Below, piece after piece: positions 1 to 10,900 of a stretch of DNA of 64,000 nucleotides. The position numbers were made by a program, and so were the translations under genes. The notes beneath the pieces are model-generated. The model was not told the DNA's origin, made no database searches, and worked only from the letters and a program-made list of their open reading frames with translations. The DNA lies in contig NC_003283.11 of NCBI RefSeq assembly GCF_000002985.6, positions 4,588,001 to 4,652,000 on the forward strand. The letters are read 5' to 3'. This DNA comes from Caenorhabditis elegans. Its lineage: Eukaryota; Nematoda; Chromadorea; Rhabditida; Rhabditidae. Each line of letters begins with the position of its first letter. Within the stretch, counting starts at the first letter, position 1.

Positions 1-421
1 ATAAGACACTCTGACACCACGTGATTTCCGAGTTATCCGTCAATGCTATCGTGAGGCTCAGCCCGGATAGAGGCGCCCAACGACCCCTCTTACCCATCCT
101 CCGCCGAAAAAACTTGGCTTTACCTGAATGGGTCAAGATCATTCTCAGATCATGCTGGGTCAAGTTTCAGAAAGGTTATCCTTCATTTGCGAAAAAGTGT
201 ACGAAATTGAAGAGATTATACCTAGGCAACGTAGTGAAAACCGCTCTGTGTAGGGGACGTTCCACTGATCTTAATTCAGAACCGCTCACGATTAAGAAAT
301 GAATTTTGACATCAAAATCCGATTTCGACAGTTCAATAGGGTTTGAAGTCGATTTTCGTGTTCCATTTTCCACCCGCCAGAAAGCTAGAATTAGCTTTTA
401 AATGTAAAATGGCGACGGGAG

Positions 422-608
422 CACGTGGTGTCAGAGTTTCCCATTTAGGCTTGATCTACGTATATCTACAAAAATGCGGGAGACGAGACGCAGAGTTCTA
501 AACTGATTTCGCCTGGTTAAGAACGTGCTGACGTCACATTTTTTTTGGGCAAAAAATTCCCGCATTTCTTGTAGATCAAACCGTAATGGGACAGCCTATC
601 ACCACGTG
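422..608. repeat. Palindromic MITE-like repeat, copy 1
   Basis: The element begins and ends with CACGTG and is a long imperfect inverted repeat. Its arms share the motifs TTGATCTACG, AAAAATGCGGGA and GTAATGGGACAGCC. Related copies lie at 40924-41093 (opposite orientation) and 51212-51398, and the first 23 bases of the window match the end of another copy. It has no coding capacity, which fits a non-autonomous fold-back element. Confidence 0.75.
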
Positions 609-1232
609 TGGTAGGAGAAAGCAGTTTAGTTTCGAAAACACCAATGGGCTTCCCCGTGTCTCATCAACACTGTTTTTTATTTGATTAGTCAGTAATTATC
701 ACTGATTTCGTGTATATTTGAAAGGCGGAAGTGTATCTGCGTCTCTTCGTCTCGTCCACTCCACCACCATGTTTGAACTGTACACGTTGAGGGTACGTCA
801 GACAGAAAACAAGAAAAGTGAAGGCGACAACGCGCTATGGACCAAAATAGAATAAATGATGAATAAGACAGGATTTCAGAATAGAGTGAAAGGGGCTGCA
901 ACTGTACCAAGTGCAAAATTTACCAATACACACGTTTTTGCAAAGTATCATCAGAAGACCATTTGCAATGTGTACACAATTACTTTTTAATACAATTTTG
1001 TTGATCGGGTCGGTAGAATCGACACTGATCTGTGACAGAATATAGGATAGATGTAATATCAGAAAAAATACCTTCAAAGGAGATCAGTTTTGAGATTTTC
1101 GAATCAGTCTACTTTTGTAAAAAATCAGGTTGATAACAGTATGGAAAGGAAGACAAACTTTTAAAAATTCGATGAAAAAAATTCATGACATTGATTTTTT
1201 TTTTGGGTCCAAACGTGGTGTATAGCATGGGT

Positions 1233-1568
1233 GGGCGGAAAATTTTTTTCGAGCAAACCGGCAAATTTCCTATTTGCCGAATTTACCGGAAAACACAGCA
1301 ATTGACGAAAATTTTCGACAAATTGTGATTTTGCACATTTTTGAAGGTTTCAGAATTTCGTCTTATAAAAAATAAAAATAATCTCCCTTAAAATTTTCTG
1401 CCAAATCGGCAAACCGGCAAAGTACCGGAATTGAAAAATTCCGCAAAATCAGCAAACCGGCAATCTGCCGAAAATGAAAGTTTCCGGCAAAACGACAAAT
1501 TGCCGAAAATGAAATTTTATGGAAAAACGGCAAACCGGCTAATTGCCGGAATTGAAAAGTTCTCAATG
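1233..1568. repeat. GGCAAATTGCCG minisatellite, cluster 1
   Basis: Degenerate tandem units of about 20-35 bases alternate GCCGGAA, TTGAAAATT and GGCAAACCGGCAA. The array starts just after a GGGTGGGCGG motif, which also bounds other clusters at 3743-4116, 44308-44476 and (as GGGGTGTGCGGC) 54160-54345. Confidence 0.7.
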
Positions 1569-3742
1569 TGCCACATTTCATGAGGTTATCGGAATACTTC
1601 AAAAATCAGCACCACGGGTTAAGTACAGATGTTGAAAACACAAGTTCACAGAAAAGTATTCTAGGGCGTTAATCGTCGAATGGAAGAAGTATTTTGGAAA
1701 CACGAAATAACACGAGGATTGGACAAAATATCACGAGTCTCGCTGAAAGCACAAAGGTTGAGATATCTTTAAAAGGCGAGGAGAAGTGAAGAAATAGCTG
1801 ATTATTTCATTTTTTGCCTAATTTCTCCTATTTTAAATTTTAACTGCTGGCTGAAATTTTTGCAATAGTTCAATAATTATCACATTTTTGACTAGAGAAA
1901 CATTCACCACAGATCAAAAATTAACAACAGTATATACTATCAAAATGGGGCCACAGAAACGCTTCCATGGTAGGCAGGCGCAGTTTCAGGGCGCCCGACG
2001 CCTGCCTGAAACCTGTTCGGCGGAGATCGCCTTAAAGTCAGGCAGGCCTAGGCCACAGTACTAACCTTGCAAGTTTGTCCAATGCATTTGAACTTGTAAT
2101 GTCCAAATTCGATTTTAGACTTTGATATATCATATAAAAATGATCGGTCAGCAATATCCGTCAGCAATATCTAATCAATTTTTGTATGGACTGAAAGTTT
2201 AAGAAGCCACATTGTTCTTTTGGAAATTTCGTTACAGTTCGTTCCAGCAACCGATCTCTGCTACCGGTTTGCTACTGATCAGCCGGTTTCCAGTACTATA
2301 AGGCTGTTTGTTTTGAACTATCAGCTATTATTGTTATTGTTGTTTTTTATTCGCCTGTGACCTGCAAAACCATATCACTATGACATCATTCATCACCAGC
2401 CCAAAAAAGCGTTTTTTTGTCGTCGTCGTCGTAGGTGTCCACGCTGGAATAATAATCGAGAAAGTGCAGAATACTGGACTGCGTCTCTGTGTCTCACGTC
2501 GTCTCTCTCATGACGCATCATCCATTGGCAGTGGGGGTGTCTTTGAAAACGGTCGAGAGTTGGTTTCCCCCACATTTGCTGCTGCTGCTGCTCGTCTTCC
2601 TAAAATATGGTAGATCACGCCCACTTTTGAGAAGCTCCGAGTTGGTATAAAATGAGTAAAGTAGAGGAATAGCAAGTATACTCTTTTAGTGGCATTCTTC
2701 TTTACCTCCACCTTTTCCTTCACGTGAATTCAGAAATTGCGAGAAAGTAATTTTTGAATAGTGTGACCAGATTGTGATTTCCCGCGATTTCTGAAGGTCA
2801 AACAAATAACCCTCCTTCTGTTGGCACTTGTCTAGTTCACGTTCCAAGTAAAGTTCACTATCTACATATCTACCCTGCTTGTCTTTGAAAATCATAACCT
2901 GTTTTCCGCCCACCTATCCTGAAATCAGAATATGTCCAATTAGTTCACACGCTGATAACCTGATAAGCTGCATTCGTATCCGTATTATCGTCACTTTTGA
3001 GATAACAAGAGAATGGTTATCACCAAGAAAGTACAACATATTTCGGATGATGGTTTTCAAGTTGAACAGGTATATTTTAGTTTTTGCATTTTTTATCATC
3101 TAACATAGTCACAGTTCACCGAAGCAACCAGCCGCGAACTAGTAGTCAGTTACTTTCTAGTCTCGAATCCAGTTGGTATCCACATAATCGTTCCGTTCAA
3201 CTGCAAAGTACCGATTGCCCATATTCAAACCGTAGAAATCCATGTTCATGTGTGGAACTTTTTTCTGTTTCATTCCCGTTTGTTTTTGTTTGTTGGAGGA
3301 TGTTTCGTTTGTCGCATCTTCCTTGCTCTTGATGCGTGTCTATGATCACCCGCAAATGCCTTGAGCAAACACATCAATATGAGCTTATGATCTCTTCTCA
3401 GGAAGTATTTTTGTCCAAAACATGTAAATAAGAGTAGGTGGCAGTGGTGAGCGGTATCCAGAGAAAGTTGATTTCATGGCAAGTTACCAGTTAGAAATTT
3501 TGAGAATATCGTAGATTGGGCACCAATCTAGATCTCTGTACAATAAATTTGGAAAAAAAAAGATACCGGCCCATAAAGTTTAGTCCGGTATCACTTTTTT
3601 TTGCTCATTGGCCTATCTTAGGTCTAAAGAGGGCCCTTGGGGGGCCTATCTGGGTAGGCAGCTGTGCTATCCGTCAAACATTTTGAGAACGTCTTATCAG
3701 ATGACTAGATTGGGGACCAAGCTAGATCTCGGTACAAAAGTC

Positions 3743-4116
3743 GGTTTGTCGGTTTGCCGATTAACCGGAAATTTTAAATTCCGGCAATTCGCCGATTTAA
3801 CGGAAATTTTCAATTCTGGCAACTTGCCGGTTTTCCGATTTGCCGGAAATTTTTATTTTCGGCGCATTGCCGATTTGCCGTTTGCCGGATATCTGCTTTG
3901 CCGGAAATGTTTAGAGGATTTTTTTAAAATAAGATTGAAACAATTGAGCAGTGGCTTTTTGAACATTTTGTTCCGTTTTCTTTCGATGTTTTTATAGAAC
4001 TTTTCAAAATAGATGTAGGAACTACACATTCGGCAAGTCGACAATTTGCCGGTTTCCCGGATATTTTCGATTCCGGCAATTTGCCGATTTGCCAGAAAAA
4101 ATCGTTTGCCGCCCAC
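3743..4116. repeat. GGCAAATTGCCG minisatellite, cluster 2
   Basis: Same family as the array near 1.3 kb, in mixed orientation. The right end is GTTTGCCGCCCACCCC, the reverse of the left boundary motif of the other clusters. A non-repeat stretch of about 120 bases lies inside it. Confidence 0.7.
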
Positions 4117-4639
4117 CCCTGTGATATATTCAAATTAGTGCCCCAAAATAAGCCTTACCATTTCTTGGCATTTTTGAATTGAACTTTTTTTGTATTCATA
4201 GGGATAATATAACCTCTTCTGCTCGTTGTGTCATTATGATATCTCACCGCAAGTTAAGGTATACATTTTTTGCCTGTATTGAAAGCTATGGCCGAACGTA
4301 CTATACCAATGTACTCATAAAGGCTGCCTTAGAAATATACCCTACAGTACACCGATTGGGTCTTTTTTCAGTTCAACTCCTCGAAAACAAACCATTTGCG
4401 ACGAGAACATTCCGCAACTCGCAAAGTGTAAATAGGTGTGACAATCAGGTTTATCAAAGCGTCTCTGAAATTTTCAACACGTGTGACTATATTGTCAGAC
4501 GCAAGACACTTCCGTCCACCTAAAAATAATCTTAACAAGAAAGAAAACAATCGAATTATACGGAGATAAAATGCAGAATGTCATCAAACTTTCAACTTTA
4601 CACCCCTCAATTCGTCATCCTTTGGGTGATTTCCCCGAC

Positions 4640-4932
4640 GACTCCGCCCCAGAATTCGAGCATGTTGTTATTATGGGAGAAAGTGTGTGTCCCAAGAGAA
4701 GAGATTTAGGGTCTTCAATTCAGTTCCGGCGCCCCTCTAAGTTTGGACGCGCTTTTCTCTCACTCTCTTTCCCTCGCTAGTATATTTCCTCGCTCCTCCC
4801 ATACCGCGGTTTCTCTCGTCTGCTGCTGTTGCGCCCAGTCAATTGTCGCGGCTCCTTGCCTCAATAGACAGCCAGGAGAACAAACGGTTTTATTTGGATA
4901 CTTCTGATTATTGATATCTCTATTCTATTCCG
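4640..4932 (+). promoter_or_regulatory. Probable upstream promoter and 5' leader of the transporter gene
   Basis: Immediately before the long-form start codon the sequence becomes less AT-rich, with CTCTCACTCTCTTTCCCTC pyrimidine tracts, an ACCGCGG patch and a CTGCTGCTG run. This resembles C. elegans promoter and 5' UTR sequence. No TATA box is assigned, and the transcription start is not visible from sequence alone. Confidence 0.35.
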
Positions 4933-7900
4933 ATGCCTAGTCATAGTAATGGACCACGCGGATCAATCGCCAGCGATGATTCTCAGGCGCCGCTTATTGA
5001 AGCAGATGATGCACAAAGGAGAAGGGTATGTAATTGTTTCGTTTTCGAACTTTTGACCGGGTTGCTGCATTGTTTGTATAGAATAGGTTACTCATAGGTA
5101 TAAGGTTTACCCATCGGCCACTGTTGGGCTCTTAATGGAAGACATTCCCTATTAGTGTCGTGGGGTCTTGCTGTAAAAATGTTGTGTTTGGCCTGCTGAA
5201 AATGTCGAAGTACCAAAATCTAAGGCCCAAAATTACGAAATTTTGCAATGAAACTTTCTGAAAGGTTTTCAAAACAAAATTATGTCGGCTCAGAGCTTTC
5301 GAAGCTAAAATCTCAAAATATGCCAACTGGAGAGCTAGTAAGCTTTTATTTGATTTTAATCCTTTAATCTAAAAAAATCATCCATGGCATGATGTTCGTA
5401 ATGTAATATTTCGAAACCACAGTTCTTTTTTCTCCATTTCCGTTTTGGAAACAAAAAACAAGTTTTCCTCTCTTTCTCTTTCGATCACCGACTTTCAATG
5501 ATATGTAGACTGCCATTAGTCTTTCAACTGTACCGATGAACTTGTGACGTCATCTCTTGATTTTTGATGAATTTCCAAGCACCGAAAATAGAAAACGGAA
5601 ATGAAGGGAAAATTTGAAACACGTTTTATAGGATTTGTTGGTTCTCAGACATGATAACTTTTGTGTAGGGCTTTTGCAGAAGCAAAATGCCAATTTACAT
5701 GACTGTGATGCTTCTTGGAGCAATTTTCCACGGAAGTAGACTAAAACCTATAGGCGGCGAGACATTTTTGTGCCTACACTATGCTAGAACTGGACCACCT
5801 ATGGAGTACATAAATTCATTCTGACATGATGGGAAATTCTTCAAAAATGCTTCTTGATCAGAATGGCACAGCACTTGACGGCGCCTAAATTGACGCTTTT
5901 CCTCTTTTCGGGTTTCCCCCTCCCATGCATTGAGCATAAATCAATTATTCTTTTTTGTCCACGACTGCCTTTCTTTTTTCTTCTGCTCGAATTCTCTGCT
6001 CGCCTATAATAAATTTTTCGTGGAAAGTTCTATAGTGCACCTGGAGAGGAAAAAACGTGATAAGTGGAACATTTTTAATGATAACAGTGATATGATGTAC
6101 TAGATACAAAGTATGATTGTTGAGGGAGTGTATCCAATTAGGGACTATTCTGGAAAAGTGCCAAATGTGCTATTAACAAAACTAATTAGAACCTAATGAG
6201 TGTTGAGACATAGAGTGGTTTTTTTTGTTTTTTCCCGGAAATTACTTCTCCGTGTTTCAAAGCCAACTTACAGACGAGCTTCGTTTTAAGATTAAGTCCA
6301 ATACTTATATCACAGCTCACAGAGCCCACTTACCGATAAACTGAAAAAATAAAGCAAATAAGCGGTACATTATCCCATAGTAGCACATTTTATAGGTCAA
6401 CGTCACAAGGTTACCAAGAAATGTGTACCTACTGATATCGAAAAAGTGATTAAAAAAAACGCTAACTTTGACACCTAGACAATTAACTACGGAAAGGAAG
6501 AAAACCTTTGTATATTGCAAACTGATAACAGTTTGAACAATATAATTATAGGAAGTGACCGGTGGTACGAACGAAAACAATTAAAATAAAAATTTTGGAA
6601 TTCTTTAGAATAACAAAAGTGTATAAGGCAATACCTTGATTATTCAGTAACACATATTCTGTCGTTCTTAAAATTGAAAATTTACATTTGTAATTCTAAA
6701 TGTATGTTTAGACATTCAAAATTTCCACTAGTTTCCGATCGCACTAGTGACAGAGAGCTTATTAATGGGATTACCGTAATTCCTTCTTTTTTTCGAATTT
6801 CTAGCAATATATTATGCATTTGGCATCTTCACTACAGTGAAACAAGATATATTATCTTGGAATTCACCAGTTGTTCACGTAACCAAACGATTTTCTTGTT
6901 GTGTCATTAGTTCAAAGAGTATTTTGCCAGAAAAACTCGAAAATTGAGAATTAACAGAATCGTACGAAAGTCATTTATCTTATTCATAATGATATCATTA
7001 GTTTATATTTTTATTGGTTGGATCAATCAAACTAAACTTTCTAAAATTCTGGCAAACTCGATAATTTTTACAATTTTTTTGGTATCACCCCTGTAGAGAG
7101 AGATACATTAAGAACTATTGTCAGAAAGTTGTGCCGTTGCGTTTTGGCGATTTTTCAAAAATTCGATCTTTAGTTGACCCCTTAATTGAGTACAACATGA
7201 TAGAAGGCGATTTTTCAAATAGTTCCGCACTTTCTATCTAGTCGTATAGGTATTACCTTATTCCATTTCATGTGGTTTGTTCAACTGGAACTTATTCACC
7301 AAAACTGTAGTTCTTTAAACAAGTATAGTTTCATTAAAAATGTATTACTTTAATATAAGATATATTATAACCGCCAAAAAAATCTGAGAATCCTATTTTG
7401 AAATAGTTTTTTTTTCCGTTTTAGTTACTAGCTAGCAAATCGGACATGATTCGAATACACTATTTCAAGGTTCATGATACCGTATTTTATGTATTAGTCT
7501 TGCATACAGGACTAATTTTCACTTGGTCCGTAGGGATATTAGAAACTGCAAGACTATTTTTCGGATATAAGAAGATTTAATCTGATACCATTTAAACAAT
7601 GAAAAATAAATACTTTTTTTCAATACTTCATACATTTTTTGAACGCTTTTAAAGAATAGTAGGTTACTAAATTTGATGAATTTTCTAATGTGACAAATTT
7701 TCAATTCAAATTTCACAAATTTGTGACAAATCTTCTGAAAACTAAAATTTTATTTGCTACAAATTACTTTGTTAGTCACCGGTGATTCTAGAATTCTCAA
7801 GATGACGATATTATTATTGTTGACTCCGAACTTTCTATCCAAAAGGTTTTTCTATTTCCGTATAGCTAGCTCGAGTTCAATGAAATGTTTTGGCAAACTT

Positions 7901-10900
7901 CTGTATTTTTTAGTACCAAAAGCAACACTATCCAGTGTGGTCAACAACTATACGCAAAGGCTACAATATTTGTCCACTTCCTTCCTTCTCGCGCCTTACC
8001 GCCTATTAGTGTGTGTGACCTGTTTCACTGCGCAGTCTACAAGTCTTCTTACCGTTGCTCCCTCATCACTATCATAAATCTTAAATCGTTTTTTTTTTCG
8101 AAGACATATTCAAGTCTGACACTGACAACAATATTTTGGAGACGTTTTTAAAGTTCCTTCTTTTCGGGGTCACAGATCATCTGCAATCTGATCATGAATC
8201 AGTTCTGGGTACGTTTGTATTTACGGCTTGAAATCGGTATTTTTTATTAGATTTGTTTAGATGATCAAATTTTATGAGTTTTAACAGTGGAGGGGGGGGG
8301 GGGGGGAAGGGGATAAATAATTAGTTTTTGATATGAGAGAAAATTTGTGACCTAGAATTTTATAGTCACGGGACGAAGCAGTCGTCTCATCAATGTTCAA
8401 AAAGAATTCTTGCAACATAGTTTTTATTGCCGAAAATTCTATTTGACGCCCAGAAAAAACTGAAAACCGAACCATATTTTATTTTACCAATTCTAGAATG
8501 CAATATTATCAACTACTTTTAGAAGTCGAATAGCCGTTAATCTATTCAAGTTGTAAGACTGTACTATCATAGACATTCCTGTATTTTTCGGTGCACTTTA
8601 GGACACCAAATGAATAGATTTAAGAAATATGGGAACTAAGATCATAGTTGTAAAATTTTAAAGATTTTTGTTCCAAAATTCAGTCAAAGTTTTTGCAACA
8701 TACCGAATTTTCTGCTAGGAGCCCTACATTGCTCAAACTCAAACATGAGACGTTCTTATTACGGGAACACAAAATTCTGAGAACGCGTACTGCGCAACAT
8801 ACTTGACGCGCAAAATATCTCGTAGCGAAAACTACAGTAATCCTTAAAATGACTACTTTATCGCTGGTGTCGATTTACGGACTCGATTTTCGAAATGAAT
8901 ATCTTTTTGAATAGTGACACCGATTTTTCCTTCGTTTTTTCGTTTTTTTTCTTCATTTTTTGCATATTTGTAATCTTATAACGAAAATATTAAATTATTG
9001 TTATTTATCTCGAAAATCGAGCTCCCGTAAATCGACACAAGCGAGACACTTAAAGAGTTACTGTAGTTAGATATTTTGCGCGTCAAATATGTTGCATAAT
9101 ACGCATTCTCAGAATTTTGGATTTCCGTAATCACCATGATTGTCTATTTTGGCTTTAAATTAAAACCTTCCAGATTTTTTTTCTGAAAAACACCACAGAA
9201 ATGGAAATACCCTGGCCTGTAAAAGTTTCCCCGTCATTCTTATCCAAAACTTTGGAAAATTTAGAATTCCCAATTCTTCACAAATCGACCTTTGTGAATC
9301 TCGAAAGACATCAAACTCTAGATGACTCTCTAGCCGCCACTTCGTCGAATTCCTCCTCGAAATACTTTTGTGATTTGTAATAGGTACGGTGCTGATGTGG
9401 TGCATCAGACCCCCAATCATTTCCCAAGAAAAACTAGTTTTTTGTCTCTCCTATCCATCCCCCACCCCAACCCAGGTGTTTAGTTGTTTGGCTATGATAA
9501 GAGGGGGGGGGGGGGGGTCTCTTCTCAGGATCTTATCTAAACTGTCGTCGTGTTCAGATGACTACCGTCTCATTTCACACGTTCATTACTTCGTTACTAA
9601 CTGATATTGGATTTTAATTTGGAATTTTCAAGTAGAGTATCTATGTAGCTAGTTTCTCTTTTTCTTGACCACCAGCATCCACAACAATCAAAACAAAAAA
9701 ATTATCAAACAATTGCCTTCATCAACTGGTCAGTCGGTCGTCGGTAGTCGGTTATAGAAGAGTTTCGCTTATCACATACACATACACATTGTCCACTCTA
9801 ACACTTTCTTCTTATTCTTATTCTTCTGCCCCTATTCCTCTTACATTCTTCATCATCTTCTTGCAACGTCGTCTCCAGCTGTATCGTTGTTTTTTTTTCC
9901 GCTGCTAGCCCTTTCGGCTTTTGTTGTCTCGGTTGTCTGGTCACTCTCGGCGACCGAAAAAAAACCATATAAACAGCTGAAAAAGTTTAAAGATTGACCA
10001 ACTTGGCCACTATTTAAAGTTGTCATTGACTTTCTGCCTGCACTTTTATTATACTTCTGATTACACTTTTTTTTTGGTTCTAGCCTTATCATGGGCAAGG
10101 TTACGGTAAGCATATACTGTAGTCTGGATTTCAGAGAAGCACGTCCTCTATCACTTTTGTCTAGTTTAAGCCCTAATTGGAAACGTTTCAGGTCATGCCA
10201 TCCCTGTCAATTCACATTCTCTCTATAGCACTGTGCCTCTCGTCAGGATTCCAACAGGGTTACATCGCCTCTGTGCTCAATCAACCATATGCTCAAATTG
10301 AACAATTCATCAACTCATCGTGGATAGAACGGACCGGACATCCTATATCGGATTCCACGTTGGTAAGTCGGAGGGTTACTGTAGGCTTGCGCAGGCACCA
10401 CCAAGATTGCTCTACCTGACTTTCGGATTCGCAGTTGCCCAAATCTTTAATGGTTCGCTGTGAGACCCATCCGAACGAATCCGCGCGCCTTTAATTACGA
10501 AAAAAAAAATTCGGTTCATAGTAATGGTTCAATTACTACATTATAATTGATTACGTAAAATAGGTGCATTTAAGAAAAAATACACATTGTCCGTTTAAAA
10601 AGTGCCTCCCCTATATTTTATCAGTTTCACTCTGTAAGTCTTATCACTTTAGAGCATTTTCTGTTATTTTTCTGCCACCTAGAGTACCATACCCCCTTAT
10701 CATTATCATTACTGCTGCTGACTTTTTTCTCCATTGGTCAACTAAAAATAGTCAACAATTATCTTTGATGTTATTATTTTTTCCTTCTATCATCTTTTAG
10801 TTTTTCATTCATACTTATGATCACTCGGAAAAAAGATTTGTAGAATATATGAAAACACAAATACTTTCTCTCACTAGAAAATACACTTTTCAGCATTTAC

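Larger units (their letters stand above)
1..4932. other. Intergenic, repeat-bearing; no convincing gene
   Basis: No open frame here has phase-compatible exons or recognisable protein sequence. The stretch holds the end of a palindromic repeat at 1-23, a complete copy at 422-608, GGCAAATTGCCG minisatellites at 1233-1568 and 3743-4116, and a GC-richer patch of GCCTGCCT-type motifs at 1968-2050. The last 200 bases before 4933 are pyrimidine-rich and look like the promoter of the next gene. Confidence 0.6.
5026..10090 (+). other. Long first intron / internal promoter region of the transporter gene
   Basis: Five kilobases with no supported coding exon. It holds a G15 tract at 8292-8306, an inverted repeat at 8757-9133, a second G15 tract at 9503-9517, and a degenerate copy near 7485-7560 of the ATTAGTCTTGCA hairpin found at 45.3 kb. 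The last 400 bases (9690-10090) are pyrimidine-rich and probably contain the promoter of the short isoform. Confidence 0.5.

Noticed and set aside
2380..2913. Overlapping open frames near 2.4-2.9 kb
   Set aside because: Composition follows GTC/GCT triplet runs; frames lack splice signals and do not join to anything.
1233..4116. GGCAAATTGCCG arrays as a possible CRISPR-like array
   Set aside because: Units are degenerate, in both orientations and without regular unique spacers; the context is a nematode genome.
4571..4780. Open frame of about 70 codons just upstream of the transporter
   Set aside because: No donor or partner exon, no recognisable sequence, and it overlaps the likely promoter.
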